NCBI GenBank assembly: GCA_900768245.1
Contig: CAAGCE010000250.1
Location: forward strand, 1 to 41,088
Reading direction: 5' to 3'
Length of the DNA: 41,088 nucleotides
DNA from: Oscillospiraceae bacterium
GTDB lineage: Bacteria > Bacillota > Clostridia > Oscillospirales > Ruminococcaceae
The notes under the pieces are model-generated. The model saw only the letters and a list, made by a program, of their open reading frames with translations, made no database searches and was not told the DNA's origin. This document shows, in pieces, positions 1-9,278 of this stretch; positions within the stretch are counted from its first letter, which is position 1, and each line of letters starts with the position of its first letter. The position numbers and the translations under genes are program-made.

Positions 1-9
1 GGGCGTATT

Positions 10-111
10 ATACTAAACACCATTTAAAATTTGGAAAAAATCAAGCCGATAATCTCGCATATATAGGATTTCGGCGCAGATTTTTTCCTGTATTTTATTG
101 GTGTTTAGTAT
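10..111. repeat. 102-bp imperfect palindrome at the window edge
   Basis: Arms ATACTAAACACCA (10-22) and its exact reverse complement (99-111) flank a second matched pair, GGAAAAAATC (33-42) and GATTTTTTCC (79-88). The two halves align without gaps for about 33 bases. No gene lies in 1-163 within this window. It sits downstream of xpt and could be a terminator-like hairpin or a small palindromic mobile repeat; it lacks a clear T-tract. Confidence 0.6.
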
Positions 112-163
112 TATAGCCACCGTATTTTATCCATAGGTTAAATGGTTATTAGTATAATATCGA

Positions 164-751
164 TCAATTATTCTGTTCACGAAATTCAATAGTGCCGTCA
201 GCAGCATTCATACTTTCAACAATGGCAAGCGACTCCAGTCTGATACCCTTGCTGCGAATAATATCTCCGCCCTTCTGGAAGCCCTTTTCAATGCAGATGC
301 CTATTCCCTCAACTGTTGCGCCCGCACTTCTTACAAGGTCTGTAAGTCCTTCAAGAGCACAGCCGTTTGCAAGAAAATCGTCAATGATAAGGATATGATC
401 CTCAGGATTTATGTACTTTTTGGACACGATAACATCATATACCTTATTGTGTGTAAATGACTGTATCTTTGTGCTGTATACTTCGCCGTCAATGTTGATG
501 CTCTGTGCCTTTTTTGCAAATACAACAGGGACATTGAAATGCTGAGCAGCGATGCAGGCAATACCGATACCCGATGCTTCGATTGTAAGTATCTTATTGA
601 TATTGCAGTCAGCGAAAAGACGCTTGAACTCCTTACCCATTTCATTAAAAAGGTTTATATCCATCTGATGATTAAGAAAGCTGTCGACCTTTAAAACATT
701 GCCTTCCTTAACGATACCGTCCCTGCGTATTCTATCTTCAAGAAGCTTCAT
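164..751 (-). CDS. xpt: Xanthine phosphoribosyltransferase
   Basis: Purine salvage enzyme that joins xanthine to PRPP to form XMP in the cytoplasm. The protein has 195 residues, close to the usual length of Bacillus-type Xpt (about 194). It carries the PRPP-binding motif LIIDDFLANGCA near residues 121-132 and the MKLLEDRI N-terminus typical of the family. The start is supported by an AAAGGA-type ribosome site just upstream. It is a single gene here, divergent from the GGDEF-EAL gene. In many Firmicutes xpt is preceded by a purine riboswitch; I did not find its conserved core in the short leader, so control may be at the promoter at 830-858. No pbuX neighbour is visible on the downstream side, which is cut by the window edge. 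Confidence 0.93.
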   Translation of the reverse strand: MKLLEDRIRRDGIVKEGNVLKVDSFLNHQMDINLFNEMGKEFKRLFADCNINKILTIEASGIGIACIAAQHFNVPVVFAKKAQSINIDGEVYSTKIQSFTHNKVYDVIVSKKYINPEDHILIIDDFLANGCALEGLTDLVRSAGATVEGIGICIEKGFQKGGDIIRSKGIRLESLAIVESMNAADGTIEFREQNN

Positions 752-829
752 TTTTTACCGTTCCTTTCACAAGAGCTGCACCCTTGTATGCTTTTTCTGA
801 CATCTGCGTTTTACGCACATATTAGTATA

Positions 830-858
830 ATTTTATCACATATCACAGTCAACGTCAA
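830..858 (-). promoter_or_regulatory. Predicted sigma-A promoter of xpt
   Basis: On the minus strand TTGACG (858-853) and TAAAAT (835-830) are separated by exactly 17 bases, about 80 bases upstream of the xpt start. The rest of the 752-1091 gap is AT-rich and holds this promoter and the divergent one at 1006-1034. Confidence 0.7.
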
Positions 859-1005
859 TAAGACAATATGCTGTTTTTATTATTATATTTATATATATTT
901 TGATACTAAAGGAATTATTCTGCAGTACATTCGGATATTAAAGCAATTATGCTTAAAATCCGGCTGCATCAAGCTGTTTTTTTATGAAATAATACAAATA
1001 AACCA

Positions 1006-1034
1006 TTGAAAAATAAAAAGATATATGGTATAAT
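1006..1034 (+). promoter_or_regulatory. Predicted sigma-A promoter of the GGDEF-EAL gene
   Basis: TTGAAA (1006-1011) and TATAAT (1029-1034) are separated by 17 bases, 58 bases before the start codon at 1092. Confidence 0.75.
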
Positions 1035-1091
1035 AAAGTAAATTATGTCAGTTGATAACGACAGCTAAAGTATCTGAAATGCGGTGATAAT

Positions 1092-4000
1092 ATGAAATCG
1101 GAAGCTTATATACGCGAACTTGAAAGCAAAAATGCAGAACTGGAGCGTATGCTCAAGGTTGAACACGAAAAATATAAGATAATTGCCGATAACACCAATA
1201 TCGGTCTTTGGGAATATGACATCAAATGCAAAAAACTGGATCAGTTCAAAAAGCTGGACGGAAAATGGAGCGACTCAAATCTTATCATTGAAAATTACCG
1301 TGAATCCGTTAAATCATGGGGACTTATATACCCTGATGATATGCCTGTTTTCGATGCATACTGCGACAGTATGGATAACGGCGACCCGCATTTTGAATAC
1401 GATCTTCGTGCGATAACCGATGATTACAGCTTCAGATGGCTGCGCTACACAGGTTCAACAGTCTATGACAAAAACGGCAAGCCCATAAAAGTAGTCGGAA
1501 AAACTCTCGATGTCACCAAAGAGAAAACCGACCGTGCCGACCTTGTAAGAAAAGCTAATCAGGATCCGCTCACCCACCTAAGCAATAAAGCTTATACCAA
1601 AGAGCTTTCGGAAAATTTTCTCATGAAAAACGGCGGCTCGGCAGGAATACTCCTTTTCATCATTGATATTGACTTCTTTAAAAATATCAACGACCGATGG
1701 GGTCATCTTTACGGCGACTATGTGCTTGAATCTTTTTCAACGCTTTTAAAGGGGAATTTTTCTGCGGGAGATGTTGTGGGACGAATCGGCGGCGATGAAT
1801 TTCTTGTTCTTTGCCCTGAGGTAAACAACGCCGAAGAATCCGCACCCAAAATCGCTCAGCGTCTTCTTGACAAGGCTGCCAATATGGTGCTTAAAGACGG
1901 AAAAAGGATTTCCATAAGTATAGGTGCTGCGGTCTATCCTAAACACGGTCACACATATGAGGCTTTATACAGATGTGCAGACATCGCCTTGTATCAGGCT
2001 AAAAGATCGGGCAAAAACCGCTATGCGATCTACAGCCGTGCCGCAACCTATGACACCAACATAGGAGAAACTTCAAGAAAACAATCCGATGAACAAATAA
2101 AAAGCAGCGAGCCAAATGTTAAATACCTTATCAATATTGATAAGGAGCTGCTCGATTTTTCTTTCGATACAATAAGCCGTGCGGAAAACTTTGACGATGC
2201 GGTTCTGTGCATTTTTACAGAGATAGGAAAATACTTTGACCTTGACAGAATATCCGTACTGATAAATGATTTTGAACATCATAAGCTGCTTTGTCCATAT
2301 TACTGGAACAGCAAATCGGCAGACCAGTCTGCACATGAAGCTCTTATAAAATTCTGCGGAGAGTATTGGGACCGGATAGAATGCCGATATTACAGCGGTG
2401 AACAATATTATAAGTTCTATATTTCCGATGAACGGCAGGATGATATTCACAGCAGCAATGAATTTAAAGCTGCGGGTATCAAGTCTATGCTCCAGTTTCC
2501 TGTTTTTGACGGTGAACAGATCATAGGCGTTGTTACATTTGAGGTGCATAAGGAAGAACGCAAATGGAAAGACGGTGTAACAGCAACACTTTCCAGTATA
2601 ACAAAAATGATAACAAGCTATATGCTCCGCCTGCATAGCCGTGATGAGCTTGAAAACGAGCTTCTTTACACCGAGGCTGCACTTGATGCACAGCAGCTTT
2701 CCTACTATGTTGTTGACCCGAATACATACGTTCTTAATTACGTCAGCAAATATGCAAACCTGCTCTTCCCGCAGATACACACAGGTGCAAAATGCTATAA
2801 TGCCGTAATGGGACGCAGCACGCCGTGCATCAATTGTCCGCTCAACGGAATAAGCAAGAAAAAGCCGACATATACCCTCGAAACCTACAGTGAAAAATAC
2901 GATAAGTGGCTCTCAATGACAGCCGCATCGATCAATAAAAAAGGTTCGGAAGAATATCTTGTGGCCTGCAATGACGTTACAGCATTTATTGAACGTGTTA
3001 CCTCAAAGGATCAGCTTACAGGTGTTCTGACGTATGAAACCTTTAAGGCAAAAGCACTTAAGCTTATGCTTGAACATCACCACAAATATTCTATTGTGCT
3101 GGTCGGTATCAAGGATTTTGCGGGTATAAATGATGTTTTCGGCTATGAAGTCGGTGATGAAGTGCTGAAATGCGCCGCAAGACAGTTCCGCTCTATTCTT
3201 ACGGAGTATGAGCTTCTCGGACGAATAAAGGGCGATGATTTTATCCTGCTTATGGATTCCGAGGGCAAATTCTCACCTAACGACCGACTTAATCACGCCT
3301 GCATATCGCTTGAAATAATTTTGCGTGAAAAGTACCCGAAGATGAATATCTCCTGCATCGGCGGCTCATACAAGGACGAGGACAGCGACTACTCCATAAG
3401 CAAGGAGATCGACAAAGCAAACCGTGCAAAGCACAAGGCTGCGGAGCATTTCTCAAAGTCAAATCACAATTTTGTCGAGTACGACAAGGATATTGATTCG
3501 CAGGTCAAGGAAGAACGTGCAATAGAGCGTGTTATGGTATCGTCACTTGTGAAGCGTCAGTTTCAGGTTTATTTGCAGCCTAAGGTCAATATGCTTGATG
3601 AAACCATAGGCGGTGCGGAGGCACTTGTGCGCTGGATAGCTCCCGACGGCAGCTTTGTCCCCAACGGAAAATTCATACCGCTCTTTGAAAAGAACGGCTT
3701 TATAATCGAGCTTGACAAATTTGTATACAACGAGATATTCAGCCGTATGCACGAATGGCTTGAGCAGGGCAAAAAAGTACCGATAATTTCAATGAATGTT
3801 TCAAGGCTTCATCTTTTCGATGAGGAGTTCCCCGACTATCTTAACGGACTGGTCGAAAAGTATCAGATCCCTCACGACCTTGTTGAGATAGAAATAACCG
3901 AAAGCGTATTTTTTGACAATATCGAACGTCTTATCTCCATAATCTCAAAGCTCCAGAAAATGGGGTTTGTTATATCAATGGACGACTTCGGCACAGGCTA

Positions 4001-4268
4001 TTCGACCCTGAGCCTTATGAAATCAATGCCTGTTGACATAATCAAGATCGACGGCAGCTTCTTCTTAAAGAGCACCCTCGACGAAAAAAACAAGGCAATA
4101 ATCTCGTCAATAATCCACCTCTCAAAAAGCCTTAATTTCAAAGTTGTTGCCGAGGGCATCGAGACCCGTGAGCAGGCTTTGTATATCAAGTCGGAAAACG
4201 TCGACTATGCCCAGGGCTTCCTCTATTACAGACCCATGCCAATGGACGATTTCGCCAAGCTGATATAA
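1092..4268 (+). CDS. PAS-GGDEF-GAF-PAS-GGDEF-EAL cyclic-di-GMP signalling protein
   Basis: A 1058-residue soluble protein predicted to make and/or degrade cyclic-di-GMP. Order of domains: short coiled N-terminus; PAS fold (about 28-145, ending in the usual VGKTLDVTKEK); first GGDEF domain (about 155-315) with intact GGDEF at 233-237; GAF-like domain (about 345-510); second PAS-like segment containing Cys568, Cys579 and Cys582; second GGDEF domain (about 645-800) with KGDDF at 713-717, therefore probably not a cyclase; C-terminal EAL domain (about 815-1055) with E843-A-L, the NVSRLH, EIEITES, DDFGTG (964-969) and AEGIE motifs all present, so the phosphodiesterase looks competent. There is no membrane segment. 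It is a single gene with its own promoter and terminator. Which activity dominates cannot be told from sequence. Confidence 0.93.
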   Translation: MKSEAYIRELESKNAELERMLKVEHEKYKIIADNTNIGLWEYDIKCKKLDQFKKLDGKWSDSNLIIENYRESVKSWGLIYPDDMPVFDAYCDSMDNGDPHFEYDLRAITDDYSFRWLRYTGSTVYDKNGKPIKVVGKTLDVTKEKTDRADLVRKANQDPLTHLSNKAYTKELSENFLMKNGGSAGILLFIIDIDFFKNINDRWGHLYGDYVLESFSTLLKGNFSAGDVVGRIGGDEFLVLCPEVNNAEESAPKIAQRLLDKAANMVLKDGKRISISIGAAVYPKHGHTYEALYRCADIALYQAKRSGKNRYAIYSRAATYDTNIGETSRKQSDEQIKSSEPNVKYLINIDKELLDFSFDTISRAENFDDAVLCIFTEIGKYFDLDRISVLINDFEHHKLLCPYYWNSKSADQSAHEALIKFCGEYWDRIECRYYSGEQYYKFYISDERQDDIHSSNEFKAAGIKSMLQFPVFDGEQIIGVVTFEVHKEERKWKDGVTATLSSITKMITSYMLRLHSRDELENELLYTEAALDAQQLSYYVVDPNTYVLNYVSKYANLLFPQIHTGAKCYNAVMGRSTPCINCPLNGISKKKPTYTLETYSEKYDKWLSMTAASINKKGSEEYLVACNDVTAFIERVTSKDQLTGVLTYETFKAKALKLMLEHHHKYSIVLVGIKDFAGINDVFGYEVGDEVLKCAARQFRSILTEYELLGRIKGDDFILLMDSEGKFSPNDRLNHACISLEIILREKYPKMNISCIGGSYKDEDSDYSISKEIDKANRAKHKAAEHFSKSNHNFVEYDKDIDSQVKEERAIERVMVSSLVKRQFQVYLQPKVNMLDETIGGAEALVRWIAPDGSFVPNGKFIPLFEKNGFIIELDKFVYNEIFSRMHEWLEQGKKVPIISMNVSRLHLFDEEFPDYLNGLVEKYQIPHDLVEIEITESVFFDNIERLISIISKLQKMGFVISMDDFGTGYSTLSLMKSMPVDIIKIDGSFFLKSTLDEKNKAIISSIIHLSKSLNFKVVAEGIETREQALYIKSENVDYAQGFLYYRPMPMDDFAKLI

Positions 4269-4270
4269 AA

Positions 4271-4326
4271 GCAAAAAGCTGTCGCAGTGCTTTTCTGCGG
4301 CAGCTTTTGCTTTGTTCTTTTTTATT
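4271..4326 (+). terminator. Intrinsic terminator after the GGDEF-EAL gene
   Basis: An imperfect stem GCAAAAAGCTGTCGCAG / CTGCGGCAGCTTTTGC with a short loop is followed by a T-rich tract. Confidence 0.8.
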
Positions 4327-4385
4327 TTTTTATTTAGACGCGCCCAAATTCTGTGCGGACCTGAAAGAAAGCACCCGCGCCGCAA
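4320..4385 (+). repeat. Family B repeat, copy 1
   Basis: A T-rich start runs into TTTAGACGCGCCCAAAT and, about 30 bases on, CCCGCGCCG. Matching sequence occurs at 9120-9176, inverted at 9207-9278, and at 26430-26490. It lies at the T-tract of the terminator of the GGDEF-EAL gene. Confidence 0.65.
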
Positions 4386-4430
4386 GCTGAGCAGCAGACG
4401 AAATGCCCCAAACTAATAGTTCCGGTCCCT

Positions 4431-4519
4431 GCTATGCTGCGACCGCGGCGGAAACGTTTCTTACAGCTTGCAGCAAAACTTAAACCGCCGCCCTAAATAA
4501 AAATAAAAATAAAAATATA
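4431..4519 (-). repeat. Family A palindromic repeat, copy 1
   Basis: Core CGACCGCGGCGG, then 33 bases, then CCGCCGCCC and an A-rich tail (AAATAAAAATAAAAAT) that reads as a T-tract toward the end of the minus-strand ABC gene. The GC arms can pair. No separate terminator hairpin is seen for the ABC operon, so this element may serve as one. Confidence 0.75.
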
Positions 4520-4521
4520 AA

Positions 4522-6267
4522 TCACTCCATTGTCCAATTCTGTGCCTGTGTCTGAAGTTCACGCATATGTGCATAAAGACTGTTCTGCTTTTCAAGGTCG
4601 TCAGGGCTGCCGCTCTCTGCGATAATGCCGTCTTTAAGGACAACTATTTTATCCGCATTTGCCACAGTTCTCATTCTGTGGGCAATTATCATTACCGTTT
4701 TATTCTGTATCAGCTTTGAAAGGGACTGCTGGATAAGGGTTTCATTGTCAACGTCAAGGGAGGCTGTCGCTTCATCAAGAAGTATGATAGGCGCATCTTT
4801 GAGGAACGCTCTTGCTATGGATATTCTCTGACGCTCGCCGCCCGAAAGCTCACAGCCGTTTTCGCCTATTCGTGTATTGTAGCCGTCAGGCATTTTTTCT
4901 ATAATGGAGTCGCAGTTCGCAAGCTTTGCCGCTGCATAGACCTCCTCGTCCGTTGCGTCCTTTTTGCCTATTCTGATGTTTTCCATAACTGAATTGTCAA
5001 AAAGAGTTACGTCCTGAAAAACTATCGAATAAAGGGACATAAGTGTTTCGGGGTCGACCTTTGATATATCCATTCCGCCAACGGTTATTTTGCCGTTGTC
5101 AATGTCCCAGAATCCTGCCGCAAGCCGTGAAACGGTGGTCTTTCCGCCGCCGGAAGAGCCTATAAGCGCAGTGACCTCGCCCTGATCTGCTGTGAACGAA
5201 ACACCATTGAGAACGTTCTTTCCGCCTTTTTCATATGCAAAGCCCACGTTATCAAAGCAGATGTCATAGCCTTTGTTTGTAAGCTTATCCGTACCTGTAC
5301 GGATAGGCTGTTCAAGTATTTCGTTAAGTCTGTCGGCATTTACATCTACCGAGATTATTGCAAGAAGATTCTGGAGCGCTGCCATCATAGGGTCATAAAC
5401 TCTTGATACTACAAGCAGGAACATAAAGAATGTAAGGATATTTATTTCACCCGATACAAGAAGCTTTCCGCCCACAAGTGCGGTGGTCGCAATGCCGATA
5501 CGAAGAATAAGCTGCGCCGAGGTAACGAATGCAGATGCTCCAAGCTCTGTGAATATCGTTCTTTTTTCAACCTCTGCTATCTTCGCTTTAAGACCCTTTA
5601 GATATTCATTTTCATAGTTGTTTGATTTAAGCTCACGGACATTTTCAAGACACTCCTGAATACCGTCGCTGCAGGCAAGCTTTGCTTCCATTGCTTTCTT
5701 TCCGAGATGATGATGCACCTTAGCGGAAAAGCCTACTATCATAAATGCTATGGGAAGTACCCAGAGTGCAGCCGCAGCCATTTTTACATTGAAAAAGAAA
5801 AGCGAAACAGCAACGATACAGGTCGAAATAACAGAGCCGATAAGCTCAGGTATCCAATGTGAAGACGCTGTTTCCATAATTGCACAGTCGCCCATAATTG
5901 CATTTGTAAGATCCGTAAGGTCACGCTTTCCAAAAAATGAAAGCGGAAGCTTACGAAGCTTTTCAGCAATAGTTACACGTCGTACGCCGCTTTCGCAATA
6001 TGTTGCAAGAAATGTTGAATTATACTGAAAATGTGCCGTTTCATAAATTGCGGCAAGTGCCACGATGATACCGATAATGTAAAATGCAAGTCTGCCGCCG
6101 CTTATTGAAATGCCGTTAATCATATCGGATATGAAAAAGTAAAGCAGACCAACAGGCATCATAAGGATAATATTTGCAAGAGCACACGCTCCGCAGGCCT
6201 TTATCATATCCTTTGCACCTTTTTCGGAAAGTGCATATTTATGCTCCAATGTTTTTATAATACTCAT
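4522..6267 (-). CDS. ABC exporter half-transporter (permease-ATPase), second subunit
   Basis: A fused membrane and ATPase half-transporter of 581 residues that should pair with the product of the gene just upstream to form a heterodimeric exporter-type complex in the cytoplasmic membrane. The N-terminal two thirds hold about six membrane helices. The ATPase domain carries Walker A GSSGGGKTT (near 370), signature LSGGERQR (near 470), Walker B IILLDEATASLD and the H-loop IIAHRM. I chose the ATG at 6267 because it overlaps the upstream stop as ATGA and follows an AGG site; a longer frame to 6312 lies inside the upstream gene. The pairing with an AraC regulator resembles YbtPQ-like or IrtAB-like iron-siderophore systems, but the substrate is inference. 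Confidence 0.88.
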   Translation of the reverse strand: MSIIKTLEHKYALSEKGAKDMIKACGACALANIILMMPVGLLYFFISDMINGISISGGRLAFYIIGIIVALAAIYETAHFQYNSTFLATYCESGVRRVTIAEKLRKLPLSFFGKRDLTDLTNAIMGDCAIMETASSHWIPELIGSVISTCIVAVSLFFFNVKMAAAALWVLPIAFMIVGFSAKVHHHLGKKAMEAKLACSDGIQECLENVRELKSNNYENEYLKGLKAKIAEVEKRTIFTELGASAFVTSAQLILRIGIATTALVGGKLLVSGEINILTFFMFLLVVSRVYDPMMAALQNLLAIISVDVNADRLNEILEQPIRTGTDKLTNKGYDICFDNVGFAYEKGGKNVLNGVSFTADQGEVTALIGSSGGGKTTVSRLAAGFWDIDNGKITVGGMDISKVDPETLMSLYSIVFQDVTLFDNSVMENIRIGKKDATDEEVYAAAKLANCDSIIEKMPDGYNTRIGENGCELSGGERQRISIARAFLKDAPIILLDEATASLDVDNETLIQQSLSKLIQNKTVMIIAHRMRTVANADKIVVLKDGIIAESGSPDDLEKQNSLYAHMRELQTQAQNWTME

Positions 6268-8033
6268 ACCTGACCAACCTTCCATTCCGCAGAGGACTGA
6301 TATTCCTTCCACATTCTGCTGTAAATGCCGTTCTGTTCGACAAGCTCGTTATGTTTACCCGATTCGGCAGCCTTGCCGTCCTTGATAACATAGATCTTAT
6401 CCGCATTGGTAACGGTCGAAAGTCTGTGGGCTATCATAATAACGGTCTTGCCCTCGCCAAGCTTGCTGAATGCAGCCTGTACCTTTGCTTCATTGTCAGG
6501 GTCGGCAAAGGCGGTAGCTTCATCAAGTATAAGGACAGGTGCATTTTTCAGCATAACTCTTGCAATATTGATCCTCTGCTGCTCACCGCCAGATACATAT
6601 ACTCCCTTTGCACCGATAACGGTATCTATTCCGTTTGGCAGCTTTGCAATAATATCATCGCACTGTGCGTCATGGAGTGCTTTCAGAACATCATCTCTTG
6701 AAGCGTTGGGTCTTGCCATACGGACATTGTCATAAACAGACATTTTAAGAAGTCCGCTGTCCTGAAAAACAAATGCAACCGTATCCATAAGCTTATCCTT
6801 TGAGATGTCCTTTACATTGACGCCGCCAATTTTTACTTCACCGTTCTGTACATCATAAAATCTTGTGATAACGCTTGCAGTTGTGGATTTACCTCCGCCG
6901 CTCGGTCCAACAAGGGCGATATGCTCGCCTGCGCCGACGCTTATGCTAAGTCCGTCAAGAGCCTTTCTTTCAGAACCCGTATACGAGAATGAAACATTGT
7001 TAAGCTCAATTGAATTGTCGGCAGGTGTTTTCGGAGAGCTGCTTTCGGGCAGCGGTTTAAGATCCATAATGCTGTGTATTCTTTCAAGGCTGTCTGCAAC
7101 AAGCATACTGTTTTCGCCTGCGTAAGCGACCTTGTTAAGTGTCACAGTTATGATAGGTGTGATGATTATGTAAAACATAAGATTGAGAAGCTCTGTATTT
7201 GTAATACTGTCTGAGCTGATAACGATGCCTGCCGCAATAATTACAGCAAAGACAGCGTTTATTGCCGTAATAAATGCAAGCATAGGTCTTGTGAGCATTT
7301 TTGTGTATGCAATTGCCCATTCGGAATAGTCGTCAATGGTTTTCTTGAAGCGTTTGAAGCTGAAGATCGACTGACCGAAGGTTTTTATAACAGGCACACC
7401 ACGAACATATTCAACAGCCTCATTTGACATTACCGCAAGTGCGTCCTGATACTCCTTCATTTTCTCCTGCATATTTTTGCCCATCATTCCGCTCATAAAA
7501 ATAAGTGCAGCAGCAACAGGGACAAGGCAAAGCAGTCCCAGCTTGTAATCAAAAGCAAAAAGAAGCACGGCAAGACCGATAGGTGTAAACATCATACCTG
7601 CCTTATCGGGCCAGTTATGAGCAAGATATGTTTCGGTAGCAGAGCTGCAGTCATTAACGATCTTGCGGACCTTGCCGCTGCCCATATCGTCCATAAAGCC
7701 CACAGGGAGAGAAACGATATGCTCCATAGCCTTTGTTCTTATATTTCGCTGAACACGGAAAGCTGAAAGATGTGAGCACAACAGCGCAGCAAAGTAGATA
7801 AGCATAGCCGCAACAGCCGATATTACCGCATATCTGCCGTTTGCAGCAATATCCTTTACCCGACTGAAATCAGGGTAGCACTCAACAGCCTCCTTGATGA
7901 TCTTCCAGATAAAATAGTACGGCACAAGCGCAGCAAGAGAGCTTATGCCCGACAAAGCGAATGAGAGATATGTAAGGTATTTATGCTTTCCCGCATACTC
8001 CATCAGCTCTGACATTGCCGATTTTTTCTTCAT
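6264..8033 (-). CDS. ABC exporter half-transporter (permease-ATPase), first subunit
   Basis: A 589-residue fused permease-ATPase, the likely partner of the following gene. Membrane segments fill roughly residues 20-320. The ATPase domain has Walker A GPSGGGKST (near 375), signature VSGGEQQR with Val in place of the usual Leu, Walker B LILDEATA followed by FADPDNE rather than the common SALD-type D-loop, and H-loop IIAHRL. The D-loop and signature changes suit an asymmetric heterodimer in which the two ATP sites differ. The ATG at 8033 is preferred because it forms an ATGA overlap with the AraC gene stop and has GAGG upstream; another in-frame ATG lies nine bases further upstream. Substrate unknown. 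Confidence 0.88.
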   Translation of the reverse strand: MKKKSAMSELMEYAGKHKYLTYLSFALSGISSLAALVPYYFIWKIIKEAVECYPDFSRVKDIAANGRYAVISAVAAMLIYFAALLCSHLSAFRVQRNIRTKAMEHIVSLPVGFMDDMGSGKVRKIVNDCSSATETYLAHNWPDKAGMMFTPIGLAVLLFAFDYKLGLLCLVPVAAALIFMSGMMGKNMQEKMKEYQDALAVMSNEAVEYVRGVPVIKTFGQSIFSFKRFKKTIDDYSEWAIAYTKMLTRPMLAFITAINAVFAVIIAAGIVISSDSITNTELLNLMFYIIITPIITVTLNKVAYAGENSMLVADSLERIHSIMDLKPLPESSSPKTPADNSIELNNVSFSYTGSERKALDGLSISVGAGEHIALVGPSGGGKSTTASVITRFYDVQNGEVKIGGVNVKDISKDKLMDTVAFVFQDSGLLKMSVYDNVRMARPNASRDDVLKALHDAQCDDIIAKLPNGIDTVIGAKGVYVSGGEQQRINIARVMLKNAPVLILDEATAFADPDNEAKVQAAFSKLGEGKTVIMIAHRLSTVTNADKIYVIKDGKAAESGKHNELVEQNGIYSRMWKEYQSSAEWKVGQV

Positions 8034-8998
8034 AAACAACAAACCTCATTTCCGTTTTTAAATTCTTTCGGACTGACACCGTATATCCTTTTAAATACCC
8101 CTGCGAACTTTCCCGGGCTTTCATACCCGACAGCCGCAGCAGCGTCCGCAACGGTCATACCTCCGCAGTGCAATAGACGGGCGGCGGTCTTTATCCTGAT
8201 ATTCTGCACATAGGTGTGAACAGGCATACCGTATACCGCCTTGAAACAGCTTTTCAGAGTGCTTTCGGAAAGTCTGAACTCCTCAGCCAGTTCCCTTACC
8301 GTATAGGAAACGGCAAGGTTTTCCCGTATTTTCTTTTCGATCTCCTTCACCTTGTCAACCTGACTTTTGTAAAAATACGGCTTAGGCTCAGAGGGCGTAT
8401 CGGACATATTTTTCAGAGCAAGCAGAAGCTCGAAAATTTTTATTCTGAAAAAATCCGTTCTGTTTTCGGAAGGAGCTCTGTACAGCGATTCAAAAATGCG
8501 GCAGATGTCGTCATTTCCGTGCATAACAAAGGGCTTTCCTTCGGGACAGAACTTTTTCTGAACGTCCTCAAGGGAAACAAAAAAATTGTTCAACTCCTTT
8601 GACATCTGCTCCTCCGCAACGGGAACAACGAACCCGACTGAAATACCGTGAAAATGCTCATTCGGGAAGAAAGCATTGCCCGCATGGTATCTGCGTATAT
8701 CAATGTTGATGTCCCCTGCGCCGAGGTAGTAGTAAATGCCCTCGGAAAAAGCCTGCTCCATAGCACCCGTCCTGCAATAGTCGATACAAAGGTATCTTGT
8801 ATCGTCGGAGCGTAAGCCCGAATAGCAGTTTTTCATATGAAAATCGTTAAAAACGATAAACGCACCGGGGAAAACGCTGTACTGAGTCATTATCCCCTCG
8901 CCTGTTTCGTTTTCCATTTTCATAACGCAGCAGTTATAGGTCTGAGCAACAACGGTCATACCATAGTCCATATCGACCTCGTCAAGTATCTTAGCCAT
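8030..8998 (-). CDS. AraC-family transcriptional regulator
   Basis: A 322-residue DNA-binding regulator. The C-terminal 100 residues form the two helix-turn-helix units of the AraC family: VRELAEEFRLSESTLKSCFK, then VADAAAAVGYESPGKFAGVFK ending in YGVSPKEF (all within about 220-315). The N-terminal part is an unassigned ligand-sensing region, not an obvious cupin. It is the first gene of the operon with the two ABC half-transporters and overlaps the next gene by four bases, so it most likely controls that operon. This arrangement resembles YbtA-type regulators of siderophore transport, but the ligand cannot be read from sequence. A GGTGATGAAATG start context supports the chosen start. Confidence 0.9.
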   Translation of the reverse strand: MAKILDEVDMDYGMTVVAQTYNCCVMKMENETGEGIMTQYSVFPGAFIVFNDFHMKNCYSGLRSDDTRYLCIDYCRTGAMEQAFSEGIYYYLGAGDINIDIRRYHAGNAFFPNEHFHGISVGFVVPVAEEQMSKELNNFFVSLEDVQKKFCPEGKPFVMHGNDDICRIFESLYRAPSENRTDFFRIKIFELLLALKNMSDTPSEPKPYFYKSQVDKVKEIEKKIRENLAVSYTVRELAEEFRLSESTLKSCFKAVYGMPVHTYVQNIRIKTAARLLHCGGMTVADAAAAVGYESPGKFAGVFKRIYGVSPKEFKNGNEVCCL

Positions 8999-9013
8999 TT
9001 CATCACCTTTTTT

Positions 9014-9035
9014 ATAGTTAGTTATAGCTAACTAT
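9014..9035. promoter_or_regulatory. Candidate operator in the AraC/ABC operon leader
   Basis: A perfect inverted repeat, ATAGTTAG (9014-9021) and CTAACTAT (9028-9035), with a six-base centre, directly upstream of the AraC ribosome site and downstream of the predicted promoter. It could bind the AraC protein or a metal-dependent repressor. Confidence 0.5.
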
Positions 9036-9063
9036 AATTTATAATCAGTCCATAACGGTATAT

Positions 9064-9092
9064 ATGTTATCATATCTCTTGGGAAAATTCAA
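9064..9092 (-). promoter_or_regulatory. Predicted promoter of the AraC/ABC operon
   Basis: On the minus strand TTGAAT (9092-9087) and TAACAT (9069-9064) are spaced by 17 bases. Confidence 0.5.
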
Positions 9093-9119
9093 GTCCATTC
9101 GGACATCAGACAGCCCATT

Positions 9120-9278
9120 TTGTTTTTTATTTAGACGCGCCCAAATTTTTACCGAAACCAAGGATCGCATCCGCGCCATAGGATTTGTGCGGATACCATC
9201 AGCATACCTGCGGCGCGGGTACTATCTTCGGGTACTTGCAAAATTCGGGCGCGTCCAAAAATAAAAATAAAAAAGAGC
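9120..9278. repeat. Family B repeat, two copies facing each other (copy 2)
   Basis: The left arm starts TTTTTTATTTAGACGCGCCC. The right arm is its inverted partner, ending GGGCGCGTCC then AAAAATAAAAATAAAAAA. Together they form a 159-bp composite whose right tail abuts the metK terminator. This fills most of the gap between the AraC gene and metK. Confidence 0.7.

Noticed and set aside
752..830. Purine riboswitch before xpt
   Set aside because: The leader after the predicted promoter is short and lacks the conserved purine-aptamer core and its three-stem layout.
2073..2780. 235-aa open frame opposite the GGDEF-EAL gene
   Set aside because: It is antisense to a clearly coding gene and matches no family.
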